Shown piece after piece: positions 6,943 through 12,662 of a DNA stretch of 12,662 nt; position 1 is the stretch's first letter, and each line of letters starts with the position of its first letter. Location: positions 1 to 12,662 of the forward strand of contig JALUSH010000099.1 in NCBI GenBank assembly GCA_027016675.1. Reading direction: 5' to 3'. This DNA is from Thermodesulfovibrio sp. Lineage in GTDB: Bacteria > Nitrospirota > Thermodesulfovibrionia > Thermodesulfovibrionales > JdFR-85. The notes beneath the pieces were generated by a model, which saw only the letters and a program-made list of their open reading frames with translations, made no database searches and was not told where the DNA came from. The translations under genes were made by a program, and so were the position numbers.

Positions 6943-7746
6943 ATGGACAAAAAATACCTGACAGATAAACCAGTCTTTATAGTTTCGACAGGCAGGGCAG
7001 GCTCCACGATGATTGCACAGGTTCTTGCTTTACATCCCAGGATACTTGCCCTGCACGAACCCCATCCCCATCTAAGAACAGAGGCATATGTGAGATGGAA
7101 AAGGGTTGATATGAAAGAGACAGTAAAACGCAGGATAAGAAAAAAACGCGAGGATTTGATAAATCAGGTGTTATCCAATCGGCTGGTTTATGCCGAGAGT
7201 TCGAATTATGCATCAATGTTAATAGAGGAATTGTATGATTTGTTTGATGCCAGGTTTATTCATCTTTACAGGAATGGCCGTGATTTTGTCGTCAGCGGGC
7301 TTCAAAGGGGATGGTATATAGATAATACTTTAAAAACAAAGATGAAGAACTGGCTGAGAAGGCGGTTCTTTCTGGATACAGGGAAAACAGCACAGGACAA
7401 CCTGCTTGATCCACCAGGGCACTTAGGTTCAAGACTTGAAAAAATAGCATGGTTATGGGTGGAGATAAACAAAAATATTCTTGAAAAACTGGAGAGATTA
7501 CCAGAAGAAAACAGATTCTCCTTCTCTCTTGAATGCCTCAATAAAGACAGAATTGAAGAGCTTCTGGATTTTATAGGTGTTGAAAAGGAAAGGGGGCTTA
7601 TTGATGATATGCTTTCTGTGGCCATGAGTCGTCCAAACAGAACAAAGACAATAAAAATACCAGAGGAGGATGTCTGGACAGAGGAGAACATTAAACGTTT
7701 CTACAGTATTGCCGGTGACATGATGAAAAGGCTCGGATATGAATAA
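6943..7746 (+). CDS. PAPS-dependent-type sulfotransferase
   Basis: This 267-residue protein carries both cofactor signatures of the sulfotransferase superfamily. The 5'-phosphosulfate loop is STGRAGST (15-22), directly after the first strand PVFIV. The 3'-phosphate motif is YRNGRDFVVSG (109-119), with R110 and S118 as the expected contacts. HEPHPHLRTEAY after the first helix resembles the catalytic-His region of the Sulfotransfer_3 group. By family it would move sulfate from 3'-phosphoadenosine-5'-phosphosulfate to a hydroxyl, here most likely on a core or surface sugar given its neighbours. That substrate is inferred. It lacks a signal peptide. No clear Shine-Dalgarno precedes the ATG (upstream is CAACTCAAAATAA), unlike its neighbours, but the P-loop at residue 15 leaves little room for a later start. 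Its 3' end overlaps the next gene by eight bases. Confidence 0.85.
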   Translation: MDKKYLTDKPVFIVSTGRAGSTMIAQVLALHPRILALHEPHPHLRTEAYVRWKRVDMKETVKRRIRKKREDLINQVLSNRLVYAESSNYASMLIEELYDLFDARFIHLYRNGRDFVVSGLQRGWYIDNTLKTKMKNWLRRRFFLDTGKTAQDNLLDPPGHLGSRLEKIAWLWVEINKNILEKLERLPEENRFSFSLECLNKDRIEELLDFIGVEKERGLIDDMLSVAMSRPNRTKTIKIPEEDVWTEENIKRFYSIAGDMMKRLGYE

Positions 7747-8800
7747 TGGACTGAAGGTGACGGGAAAAGAAAAAAGTGTTCTGATTGTTATGCCTGACAA
7801 GCATATGGGGAACCTCATTGTATCCCTGCCGGCTATCAGTGCACTATGTGAACGATTCCATAACAATGCTGTAATTGTAGATGAAGCGTACAGGGATATT
7901 ATTGAATCACTGGAAGGTGTAAAGAGTATTCTTACATATCCAAGAAAGAAGCTCAAAGAAGGAAACTACCTGACCAGGTGCCTTGTTTTTTTTGAATTTC
8001 TAAAAAGATTAAAAAAACTAAAGGTTGAACTAACTGTTGATCTTTATGGAGAGAACTTGTCAGCATTTCTGACATTTCTCTCAGGTGCACAGGTCAGGGT
8101 GGGCAGAGGAAATAATGATCTCTCATGGATGTATAATAAAAAAGTTAATCTGAGCAAAGGCAGGCACAAGATGTATAACTATATAGAGATTACAGAAGGG
8201 GCAGGGATAGTTTCCCAATTCAACATGCCTATCTTAAGATTAAAGGATGCATGGATAGATGCTTTAAAAGGCAAGGTTTGTGAGAGTGGCTTGAAGATAG
8301 GGGAAAGGATCATATGTATTCATCCTGGAGCTGGTAAGATTTATAAACAATGGACTGTTGACGGTTTTGTGGATATTATAGACTGGCTTTATAATCGAGG
8401 AGTTCGACCTGTATTGATAGGTGCTGGAAGGGATAGGGATTTTGGAGATAAAATCTTAAAAAAGGTAAGCAGAAAGCCAGTTGACCTGATAGATAGATTA
8501 ACACTTGGTGAATTGATGGTGCTGTTAAGCAAGGCCAATCTTTTTATGGGGAATGATTCCGGACCAATGCATCTTGCGGCTCTAATGGGTACCCCTGTGA
8601 TAGCGCTTTTTGGTCCTGCAAGAGAAAAGAGATGGTCTCCCTTAAGTGAAAAGGCAACTGTATTAAGAGGTCAGGAGCCCTGCGAGAAATGCAGGGGAAA
8701 GGATTGTGAACTTGACTTCAGATGTGTAAAAACACTGAGTCCTGATAGAGTTAAAGATGCAATTGAGAGGTATCTATATGAGCTTCCATATAAAAGATAG
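7739..8800 (+). CDS. GT9-family glycosyltransferase (ADP-heptose:LPS heptosyltransferase-like)
   Basis: This 353-residue GT-B protein fits family GT9 (WaaC/WaaF/WaaQ). The first strand VLIVMPD is followed by KHMGNLIVSLPAI, where N25 occupies the place of the aspartate (GD) taken as catalytic base in E. coli WaaC. The donor domain has CIHPGAG, a K-Q-W-T segment, VLIGAGRDRDFG and the ADP-sugar motif NDSGPMHLAALMGTP (D273, H278), then ALFGP. A CX2CX4CX5C cysteine cluster near the C-terminus (after GQEP) occurs in many GT9 proteins outside enterobacteria. It probably adds heptose or a related sugar to the LPS core in the cytoplasm. The GN substitution makes heptosyl specificity or activity less certain. 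The start overlaps the sulfotransferase gene by eight bases with AAAAGG (7726-7731) upstream. Confidence 0.87.
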   Translation: MNNGLKVTGKEKSVLIVMPDKHMGNLIVSLPAISALCERFHNNAVIVDEAYRDIIESLEGVKSILTYPRKKLKEGNYLTRCLVFFEFLKRLKKLKVELTVDLYGENLSAFLTFLSGAQVRVGRGNNDLSWMYNKKVNLSKGRHKMYNYIEITEGAGIVSQFNMPILRLKDAWIDALKGKVCESGLKIGERIICIHPGAGKIYKQWTVDGFVDIIDWLYNRGVRPVLIGAGRDRDFGDKILKKVSRKPVDLIDRLTLGELMVLLSKANLFMGNDSGPMHLAALMGTPVIALFGPAREKRWSPLSEKATVLRGQEPCEKCRGKDCELDFRCVKTLSPDRVKDAIERYLYELPYKR

Positions 8801-10019
8801 ATTGGACCTGGTTGATAGAATCTTAGAGTATGCAATTTACATCTACATTGTTTTCATGTTTCTTTCCAAGGGGGAAGGAATAAGGAATATTCTCCTTTAT
8901 GGTGGTTTTGGTCTATGGCTTTTAACCATTAGATACAGGGAAAACAGATTTATAATAACCAGGAATCCTGTTTTCAAAGTATACTGGATATATATAGCCT
9001 CTGTGATTTTATCTGCCATATTTTCTATAGACCCTTCATACTCCTTTAGAGAGCTCCTGTCTGATCCATTAAAGGGAACAATAATACTATGTCTTTTCAG
9101 TACAGTCCTTGCAGATAAACTCAGGATAGAGAGGGCTATATGGGTTATGTTTACAATGCTTGTTTTTACCATCTCTATAGGCTATTACAGCTATTTTGCA
9201 TACGACTTGCCTTTGATGAAGCCTGATACAACCCTGAGACATGCCTGGCACAACAGGTTTGCGATTGATTTGAATACTTTAATGAGTTTTTCCTTTGCAT
9301 TGATGTTACACAAAAGAAACAGCAAGGCACTATTAATATTTATTTCTGGAGTCTTGTTATGGGGAATTTCTGCACTAATATTAAGCTCATCGAGGGCAGG
9401 GCTTGTCTCCTTCTTTGTCATAAGCTTGACCTGGGTGGTATTTTCTATTTTAAAGAAGACCTTGCTCAAGAAGTATATCCTTATAATCATACCTGTTGTC
9501 ATTATAGTCTTTGTGATTACTCTACTCTTCGCTCCCTCCTTTGTGAAAAATAGATTTTACAGACTAAAAAATGATATTAGCACATTTAACAGTAGAACAT
9601 CAGTGTGGAAGCCCCTTATGGAGTCAGTTAAATCCCGACCAGTATTTGGATGGGGATACGGTAGTAGAGTATTCAAGAGTGACATACCCTTTCAAAAGAC
9701 GAAATATAAGAGAGCACCTGTAACTATAAATGAATCCTTTAGAAATCCACATAATACCTTTTTAAAGGTCCTGTTCCATCAGGGAGCCTTTGGAATGTTC
9801 TCCTATGTTGTTTTAATAATAGTATTTATCTTATATTTATGGCATCCTCATCAAATCCGTAGTGATTTGGCCGGTTATATAATAGTAAGTTCGGTAGGTA
9901 TATTGATTGGAACCTATATACTTCAGAGCATGGTGGCCTCACTTTCCCTTATCGATATTACCCCAATCTTAGGACTCGGATTGGCTGCAAAAGGCTTGAA
10001 TGAAGATAGCCATAGTTAG
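8778..10019 (+). CDS. O-antigen ligase/polymerase family membrane protein (WaaL/Wzy_C)
   Basis: This polytopic inner-membrane protein has about 413 residues and roughly ten hydrophobic segments. ALILSSSRAGLVSFFVIS precedes a stretch of continuous hydrophobic helix. The large loop toward the C-terminus holds the family landmarks: NSRTSVWKPL with R273, RPVFGWGYGS, and NPHNTFLKVLFHQGAFG with H325. In WaaL the Arg and His of this periplasmic loop are needed to join undecaprenyl-linked O-antigen to the lipid A core. Wzy polymerases and other ligases share the domain, so the reaction is not settled by sequence. I prefer ATG 8778, with GAGAGG (8765-8770) seven bases upstream, over ATG 8757, which has a poorer site and would add seven residues. 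It overlaps the GT9 gene by 23 bases and the next gene by 20. Confidence 0.87.
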   Translation: MSFHIKDRLDLVDRILEYAIYIYIVFMFLSKGEGIRNILLYGGFGLWLLTIRYRENRFIITRNPVFKVYWIYIASVILSAIFSIDPSYSFRELLSDPLKGTIILCLFSTVLADKLRIERAIWVMFTMLVFTISIGYYSYFAYDLPLMKPDTTLRHAWHNRFAIDLNTLMSFSFALMLHKRNSKALLIFISGVLLWGISALILSSSRAGLVSFFVISLTWVVFSILKKTLLKKYILIIIPVVIIVFVITLLFAPSFVKNRFYRLKNDISTFNSRTSVWKPLMESVKSRPVFGWGYGSRVFKSDIPFQKTKYKRAPVTINESFRNPHNTFLKVLFHQGAFGMFSYVVLIIVFILYLWHPHQIRSDLAGYIIVSSVGILIGTYILQSMVASLSLIDITPILGLGLAAKGLNEDSHS

Positions 10020-11121
10020 AAAAAAATACACCTTCCATGGTGGTGCTGAAGGGTTTTCCCAGGCACTCATAAAGAATCTGATTGCAAAAGGCCATGAGGT
10101 CCATATCTTTGCAATAAAGTGGGAAGTTCAGGGCGATTTAGAGAACATCTATTTTCATCGGGTGCCTGCTATAACCGTGAATTCCTTTCTCCGTGATCTT
10201 ACCTTTGCAATAAACTCTTATAGAATTCTGAAAGAGAAGAGAAACGACTTTGACATCATCCAGAGCCACGATAAGACACTGCTGCAGGACATATATCGTG
10301 CAGGTGATGGATGCCACAGGGAATGGCTGAGACAGAGACTTAAACGGGCAGACACCGTGAAGCGGGTTTTGACATATTTAAACCCCTATCACCGGCTGAT
10401 CCTGTGGTTGGAAAATAAGATTTTTACAGAAAAAAAATACAAAAAGGTTATTGCCATCTCTGAGATGGTAAAAAGAAATATTATTAAACACTACAGGATA
10501 GATGAAAAAGATATTGCTGTTATTTATAATGGCGTGGATCTTGAGAGGTTCCATCCTCGTAACAAGCGGATTTACAGAAATGAGTTAAGAAAAAAACTTG
10601 GCATTGATGAAAAGGGTCTTGTAATCCTCTTTGTTGGCTCGGGCTTTGAGCGCAAGGGGCTCAGATATCTTCTTGAGGCTGCAGAGAAAGTCGCTGGAAA
10701 AGTGACCGTGCTTGTTGTAGGAAAGGGAAAGGAGAGTCTGTTGAAAAGATTTATAAAAAGACAGAGAGTGATTTTCTGCGGTCCACAAAAGGAGATACAC
10801 AGATTCTATGCAGCCTCTGATATCTTTGCCTTTCCCACTATATATGAACCCTTTGGGAATGTCCACCTTGAGGCCCTTGCCAGTGGCCTGCCAGTGATAA
10901 CCACCAGATTAAGCGGTGCCTCAGAGATTATTGAAAATGGAAAACAGGGATTTGTTATTAATGAGCCTGAGGATATAGACGCCCTCAGAAAGGCATTAGA
11001 GTTGCTTTCAGATGAAGACTTGCGAGCAGACATGTCGGTCAAGGCAAGAACACTTGCTGAAGGTTTCAACTTCCAGAGGCATATAGCGGAGACGCTTGAT
11101 TTGTATAGCAGGTTAATTTAA
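10000..11121 (+). CDS. waaG: WaaG-like GT4 glycosyltransferase (LPS core glucosyltransferase I type)
   Basis: This 373-residue GT4 enzyme has the layout of WaaG/RfaG, which adds the first hexose to heptose II of the LPS core from UDP-glucose. It starts IAIVRKKYTFHGGAEGFS, with the glycine-rich acceptor loop followed by a helix. IYRAGDGCHREWL lies in the acceptor domain where WaaG has its DVYYAAD region. LFVGSGFERKGLRYLLEA corresponds to the WaaG block GSDFGRKGVD. The donor motif is E283-PFGNVHL-E291 and the next block is GLPVITTRLSGASEII. The sugar specificity is inferred from family only. The ATG at 10000 has AAAGG (9990-9994) at five bases spacing and overlaps the ligase gene by 20 bases. 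The gene ends the second LPS unit, and its TAA shares bases with the stop of the convergent hepT gene. Confidence 0.85.
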   Translation: MKIAIVRKKYTFHGGAEGFSQALIKNLIAKGHEVHIFAIKWEVQGDLENIYFHRVPAITVNSFLRDLTFAINSYRILKEKRNDFDIIQSHDKTLLQDIYRAGDGCHREWLRQRLKRADTVKRVLTYLNPYHRLILWLENKIFTEKKYKKVIAISEMVKRNIIKHYRIDEKDIAVIYNGVDLERFHPRNKRIYRNELRKKLGIDEKGLVILFVGSGFERKGLRYLLEAAEKVAGKVTVLVVGKGKESLLKRFIKRQRVIFCGPQKEIHRFYAASDIFAFPTIYEPFGNVHLEALASGLPVITTRLSGASEIIENGKQGFVINEPEDIDALRKALELLSDEDLRADMSVKARTLAEGFNFQRHIAETLDLYSRLI

Positions 11122-11549
11122 ATATTGAGCTTTTGCAGTATTTGTTTCAGATATCGATCAAAATCCTTCAGGTGTCTTTTTAAGACTCCATAAATTATCT
11201 CAGCATCAATTTTTTCATACCGATGAACGAGGATATTTCTCAGCCCAACCATTCCTTCGAGATTTTTCAGTGTTTTTTTATCAATAAAACGGTTTTCATA
11301 TAGCACCTGACAGACATCTCTCATGCTTTCTGGTGGTCTTAACCCCTTTTCTGATATTATTATTTTACCTATATCTATACATGCCTCTATTGCCACCTGT
11401 AAATCCCTTTCAATAGCAGCCATTGTCTTGTGGTCTGCTCTAAGAAATTCAGAAAATGAAGAAAACTCACTGCTCATCTCTTTAAGATATCTAACCCTTT
11501 CAGAAACAGTTGCAACCAATCCTTTTATAATTGTTTCAAATACTGGCAT
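11118..11549 (-). CDS. hepT: HepT-like HEPN toxin (DUF86), predicted RNase of a type VII toxin-antitoxin pair
   Basis: This 143-residue all-helical protein carries the HepT signature RX4HXY, seen as RNILVHRY (R104, H109, Y111). In characterised HepT toxins the Arg and His form the RNase site of a dimer, and the Tyr is the residue AMPylated by the partner antitoxin. The helix AAIERDLQVAIEACIDIG (residues 44-61) is the standard HEPN/DUF86 lead helix, preceded by RVRYLKEM. Length is normal for the family and all key residues are intact, so it may be active. The start overlaps mntA by 14 bases and has no clear Shine-Dalgarno, so its translation probably depends on mntA. The stop codon overlaps that of waaG on the other strand. 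Chance of this being another DUF86 protein with a different role is low given the neighbour. Confidence 0.92.
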   Translation of the reverse strand: MPVFETIIKGLVATVSERVRYLKEMSSEFSSFSEFLRADHKTMAAIERDLQVAIEACIDIGKIIISEKGLRPPESMRDVCQVLYENRFIDKKTLKNLEGMVGLRNILVHRYEKIDAEIIYGVLKRHLKDFDRYLKQILQKLNI

Positions 11550-11970
11550 ATTTTGTCAGATAGGTATCTATGAAGGGTTTAAAATCAAAAAACATGCCTA
11601 TTGTCTTATTCTGATAGTAATACATCAATTTTTTTGAAGAGACGAAAATAGGGATTCCTTCTGTGATTACTTTATAACAAAAAGTCAGTGAAGCCCTGTT
11701 TAAAATTGAAATATCTATATTCCTGCCCACCTCTTTTTCAAGCCCTGAGCATAGATCATTCAGTTCTATAAAACACCTCGTGGGTGATTTTGCATATTCC
11801 TTTTCGTTAAACAATACCGCAAGGTCAATATCGCTTTTTTTATGTTCACGCCCTTTTGTATAGGAGCCATGAATATACACAATCTCAACAGGGAGTTTTT
11901 TTAGCTTAATCTCTTTTTTTAAGAGGTTCTGAAGTTTCAGAATATACTGCTTATTCTTTGGACATGCCAT
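11536..11970 (-). CDS. mntA: MntA-like minimal nucleotidyltransferase, antitoxin partner of HepT
   Basis: From ATG 11970 this gives 144 residues with the GSX10DXD motif of the MNT nucleotidyltransferases. The motif is G35-S36, then D47-I-D49, with a third acidic residue D86 in NIDISIL. These three acids bind the metals and ATP. Characterised MntA proteins neutralise HepT by transferring AMP to the tyrosine of its RX4HXY motif. I chose 11970 over an ATG at 11988 because CAGGAG sits six bases before 11970, while the longer form would start only a few bases after the predicted transcription start and would have no ribosome binding site. The gene precedes and overlaps hepT by 14 bases, the usual antitoxin-first order for this pair. 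All catalytic residues are present. Confidence 0.9.
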   Translation of the reverse strand: MACPKNKQYILKLQNLLKKEIKLKKLPVEIVYIHGSYTKGREHKKSDIDLAVLFNEKEYAKSPTRCFIELNDLCSGLEKEVGRNIDISILNRASLTFCYKVITEGIPIFVSSKKLMYYYQNKTIGMFFDFKPFIDTYLTKYASI

Positions 11971-11999
11971 TTTCTTCTCCTGTGGCACATAGTATTTAG

Positions 12000-12029
12000 A
12001 TTATAAAATTCTACAAGTTATTTAAACAA
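12000..12029 (-). promoter_or_regulatory. Predicted promoter of the mntA-hepT operon
   Basis: Read on the minus strand, TTGTTT (12029-12024) and a perfect TATAAT (12005-12000) are spaced by 18 bases. The transcription start should lie near 11993-11990, giving a leader of about 20 bases to the ATG at 11970. The -10 is exact and the -35 matches at 3/6. No clear operator repeat overlaps it. Confidence 0.55.
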
Positions 12030-12143
12030 GCTTTCGAGATTCAAGTTCCCCAGAATATCTTTAAAAAGATTTTCACTATTATGCCATATCAGATGGTCTC
12101 AAGGGCATATTTGAGCGCCATCCAGGACGCGTTGCACATTCTA

Positions 12144-12159
12144 ATGTATCAAGATACAT
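12144..12159. repeat. Short inverted repeat, possible operator
   Basis: ATGTATCAAGATACAT has two perfect 7-base arms around AA. It lies about 70 bases upstream of the rpsL -35 and 115 bases upstream of the mntA -35. It is AT-rich, has no T-run, and would make a weak hairpin, so a protein-binding site is more likely than a terminator. Chance occurrence cannot be excluded. Confidence 0.35.
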
Positions 12160-12231
12160 CATCTCAATACCTTTTATTTGCATCAGGCCCATAATTCAGA
12201 AAAATTGGTGGAACCCCTGGTTGAAGAGCCC

Positions 12232-12260
12232 TTGACAAAATCAGTTTTTTTTGATATTAT
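12232..12260 (+). promoter_or_regulatory. Strong sigma70-type promoter for rpsL (str operon)
   Basis: A perfect TTGACA (12232-12237) is followed after 17 bases by TATTAT (12255-12260, 5/6). An exact TATAAT overlaps at 12258-12263 but at 20 bases spacing. Transcription should start near 12267-12270, leaving a leader of about 30 bases. Strength and position fit a ribosomal protein operon and show that rpsL is not transcribed only by read-through from an upstream gene. Confidence 0.8.
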
Positions 12261-12296
12261 AATCAGTCTTTTGATAAGATTTAAGTGGAGGTTACA

Positions 12297-12662
12297 TTGC
12301 CAACAATATCACAGCTAATAAGAAAAGGTAGAAAGAGGATCAAGGAAAAATCAAAGAGTCCTGCCCTGCAGAACTGTCCGCAGAGGCGGGGTGTTTGTAC
12401 AAGGGTTTATACAACTACACCAAAGAAACCGAATTCTGCTTTAAGGAAGGTGGCAAGGGTAAGACTTACCAATGGATATGAAGTAACAGCATATATACCA
12501 GGTATTGGTCATAATCTTCAGGAACACTCTATAGTCTTAATAAGAGGTGGAAGGGTCAAGGACCTTCCTGGTGTTAGGTATCATATAATCAGAGGCGCCC
12601 TTGATACAATGGGCGTGGCTGACAGGAAACAGGGAAGGTCAAAATATGGAGCCAAAAAGCCA
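12297..12662 (+). CDS. rpsL: 30S ribosomal protein S12 (nearly complete, runs off the window)
   Basis: The 122 codons present cover almost the whole S12 protein: PTISQLIRKGR, CPQRRGVCTRVYTTTPKKP, NSALRKVARVRLTNGYE, GHNLQEHS, RGGRVKDLPGVRYH and a C-terminus ending RSKYGAKKP at the edge. S12 sits at the decoding centre of the 30S subunit. The lysines of TPKKPNS and GRVKDLPG, where streptomycin-resistance changes occur, are the wild-type residues, and the Asp of VKDLPG that RimO methylthiolates in E. coli is present. The start is TTG at 12297, five bases after GGAGG (12287-12291). An in-frame GTG at 12285 would lie within the ribosome binding site and add four residues absent from the family. 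Probably only one to three codons are missing. rpsG and fusA would be expected next. Confidence 0.97.
   Translation, partial: MPTISQLIRKGRKRIKEKSKSPALQNCPQRRGVCTRVYTTTPKKPNSALRKVARVRLTNGYEVTAYIPGIGHNLQEHSIVLIRGGRVKDLPGVRYHIIRGALDTMGVADRKQGRSKYGAKKP

Larger units (their letters stand above)
11971..12296. other. Intergenic stretch between mntA and rpsL
   Basis: This divergent spacer holds the mntA leader and promoter on its left and the rpsL promoter and leader on its right. The middle (about 12030-12230) has no convincing complete gene. Two short minus-strand frames there (37 codons ending at 12079, and a tail ending LNLESLFK with its stop at 12018) could be pieces of one decayed gene joined by a frameshift, but I cannot name it. 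A plus-strand frame at 12081-12194 encodes 37 residues with no ribosome binding site and overlaps the same bases. No tRNA or rho-independent terminator was recognised. Confidence 0.5.

Noticed and set aside
7498..7956. 152-codon open frame on the minus strand
   Set aside because: It lies across the sulfotransferase and GT9 genes, whose motifs prove the plus-strand frames. Its protein has no recognisable domain and it has no ribosome binding site.
11323..11637. 104-codon plus-strand frame over hepT and mntA
   Set aside because: HepT and MntA motifs establish the minus-strand genes; this frame is their shadow.
12081..12194. Plus-strand 37-residue frame starting MPYQMVSRAYLSAI
   Set aside because: It has no Shine-Dalgarno, no recognisable motif, and overlaps an equally short frame on the other strand.
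1..12662. CRISPR arrays, tRNA or rRNA genes, insertion-sequence ends
   Set aside because: No regularly spaced direct repeats, cloverleaf signatures, rRNA blocks or transposase motifs were seen on either strand by eye.

Overview
The window looks like chromosomal DNA of a Gram-negative (diderm) bacterium. It is AT-leaning and rich in AGA/AGG arginine and ATA isoleucine codons. It carries a lipopolysaccharide (LPS) core or outer-core assembly cluster, then a HepT/MntA toxin-antitoxin pair, then the start of the str ribosomal operon (rpsL). The style resembles Nitrospirota or anaerobic deltaproteobacterial lineages, but that placement is a guess from codon and gene style and was not tested.

Layout: (1) Bases 1-89 are the 3' end of a gene whose C-terminus resembles a HEPN-domain protein. 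(2) Bases 141-6859 form a tightly packed plus-strand unit: a ComEA-like helix-hairpin-helix protein, a GT4 glycosyltransferase, a SAM methyltransferase, a second related GT4, a WaaP/InaA-type sugar kinase, a GT2, a third GT4 and a CgeB-like glycosyltransferase. Junctions are overlaps or gaps of one or two bases. (3) After an 83-base AT-rich gap, bases 6943-11121 form a second plus-strand unit: a PAPS-dependent-type sulfotransferase, a GT9 heptosyltransferase-like protein, an O-antigen ligase/polymerase membrane protein and a WaaG-like GT4. (4) On the minus strand, mntA then hepT (11970 to 11118) converge on the LPS unit and share the four bases TTAA with its last stop codon. (5) About 300 bases without a convincing gene hold the mntA promoter, an inverted repeat, a possible decayed reading frame and a strong sigma70-type promoter for rpsL, which starts at TTG and runs off the window.

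Together the glycosyltransferases, kinase, methyltransferase and sulfotransferase could build and decorate an LPS core with phosphate, methyl and sulfate groups, and the WaaL/Wzy-type protein would join or polymerise glycan in the inner membrane. No flippase, ABC exporter or lipid A gene is present, so the cluster is incomplete here. The most notable details are catalytic-motif substitutions (EX7Q in the first GT4, GN for GD in the GT9 protein), two start-site corrections that change protein N-termini (GT4 at 2140, MntA at 11970), and a comEA-like gene leading an LPS operon. I did not find a clearly new system; most of the window is a recognisable accessory surface-glycan cluster beside a known toxin-antitoxin type.
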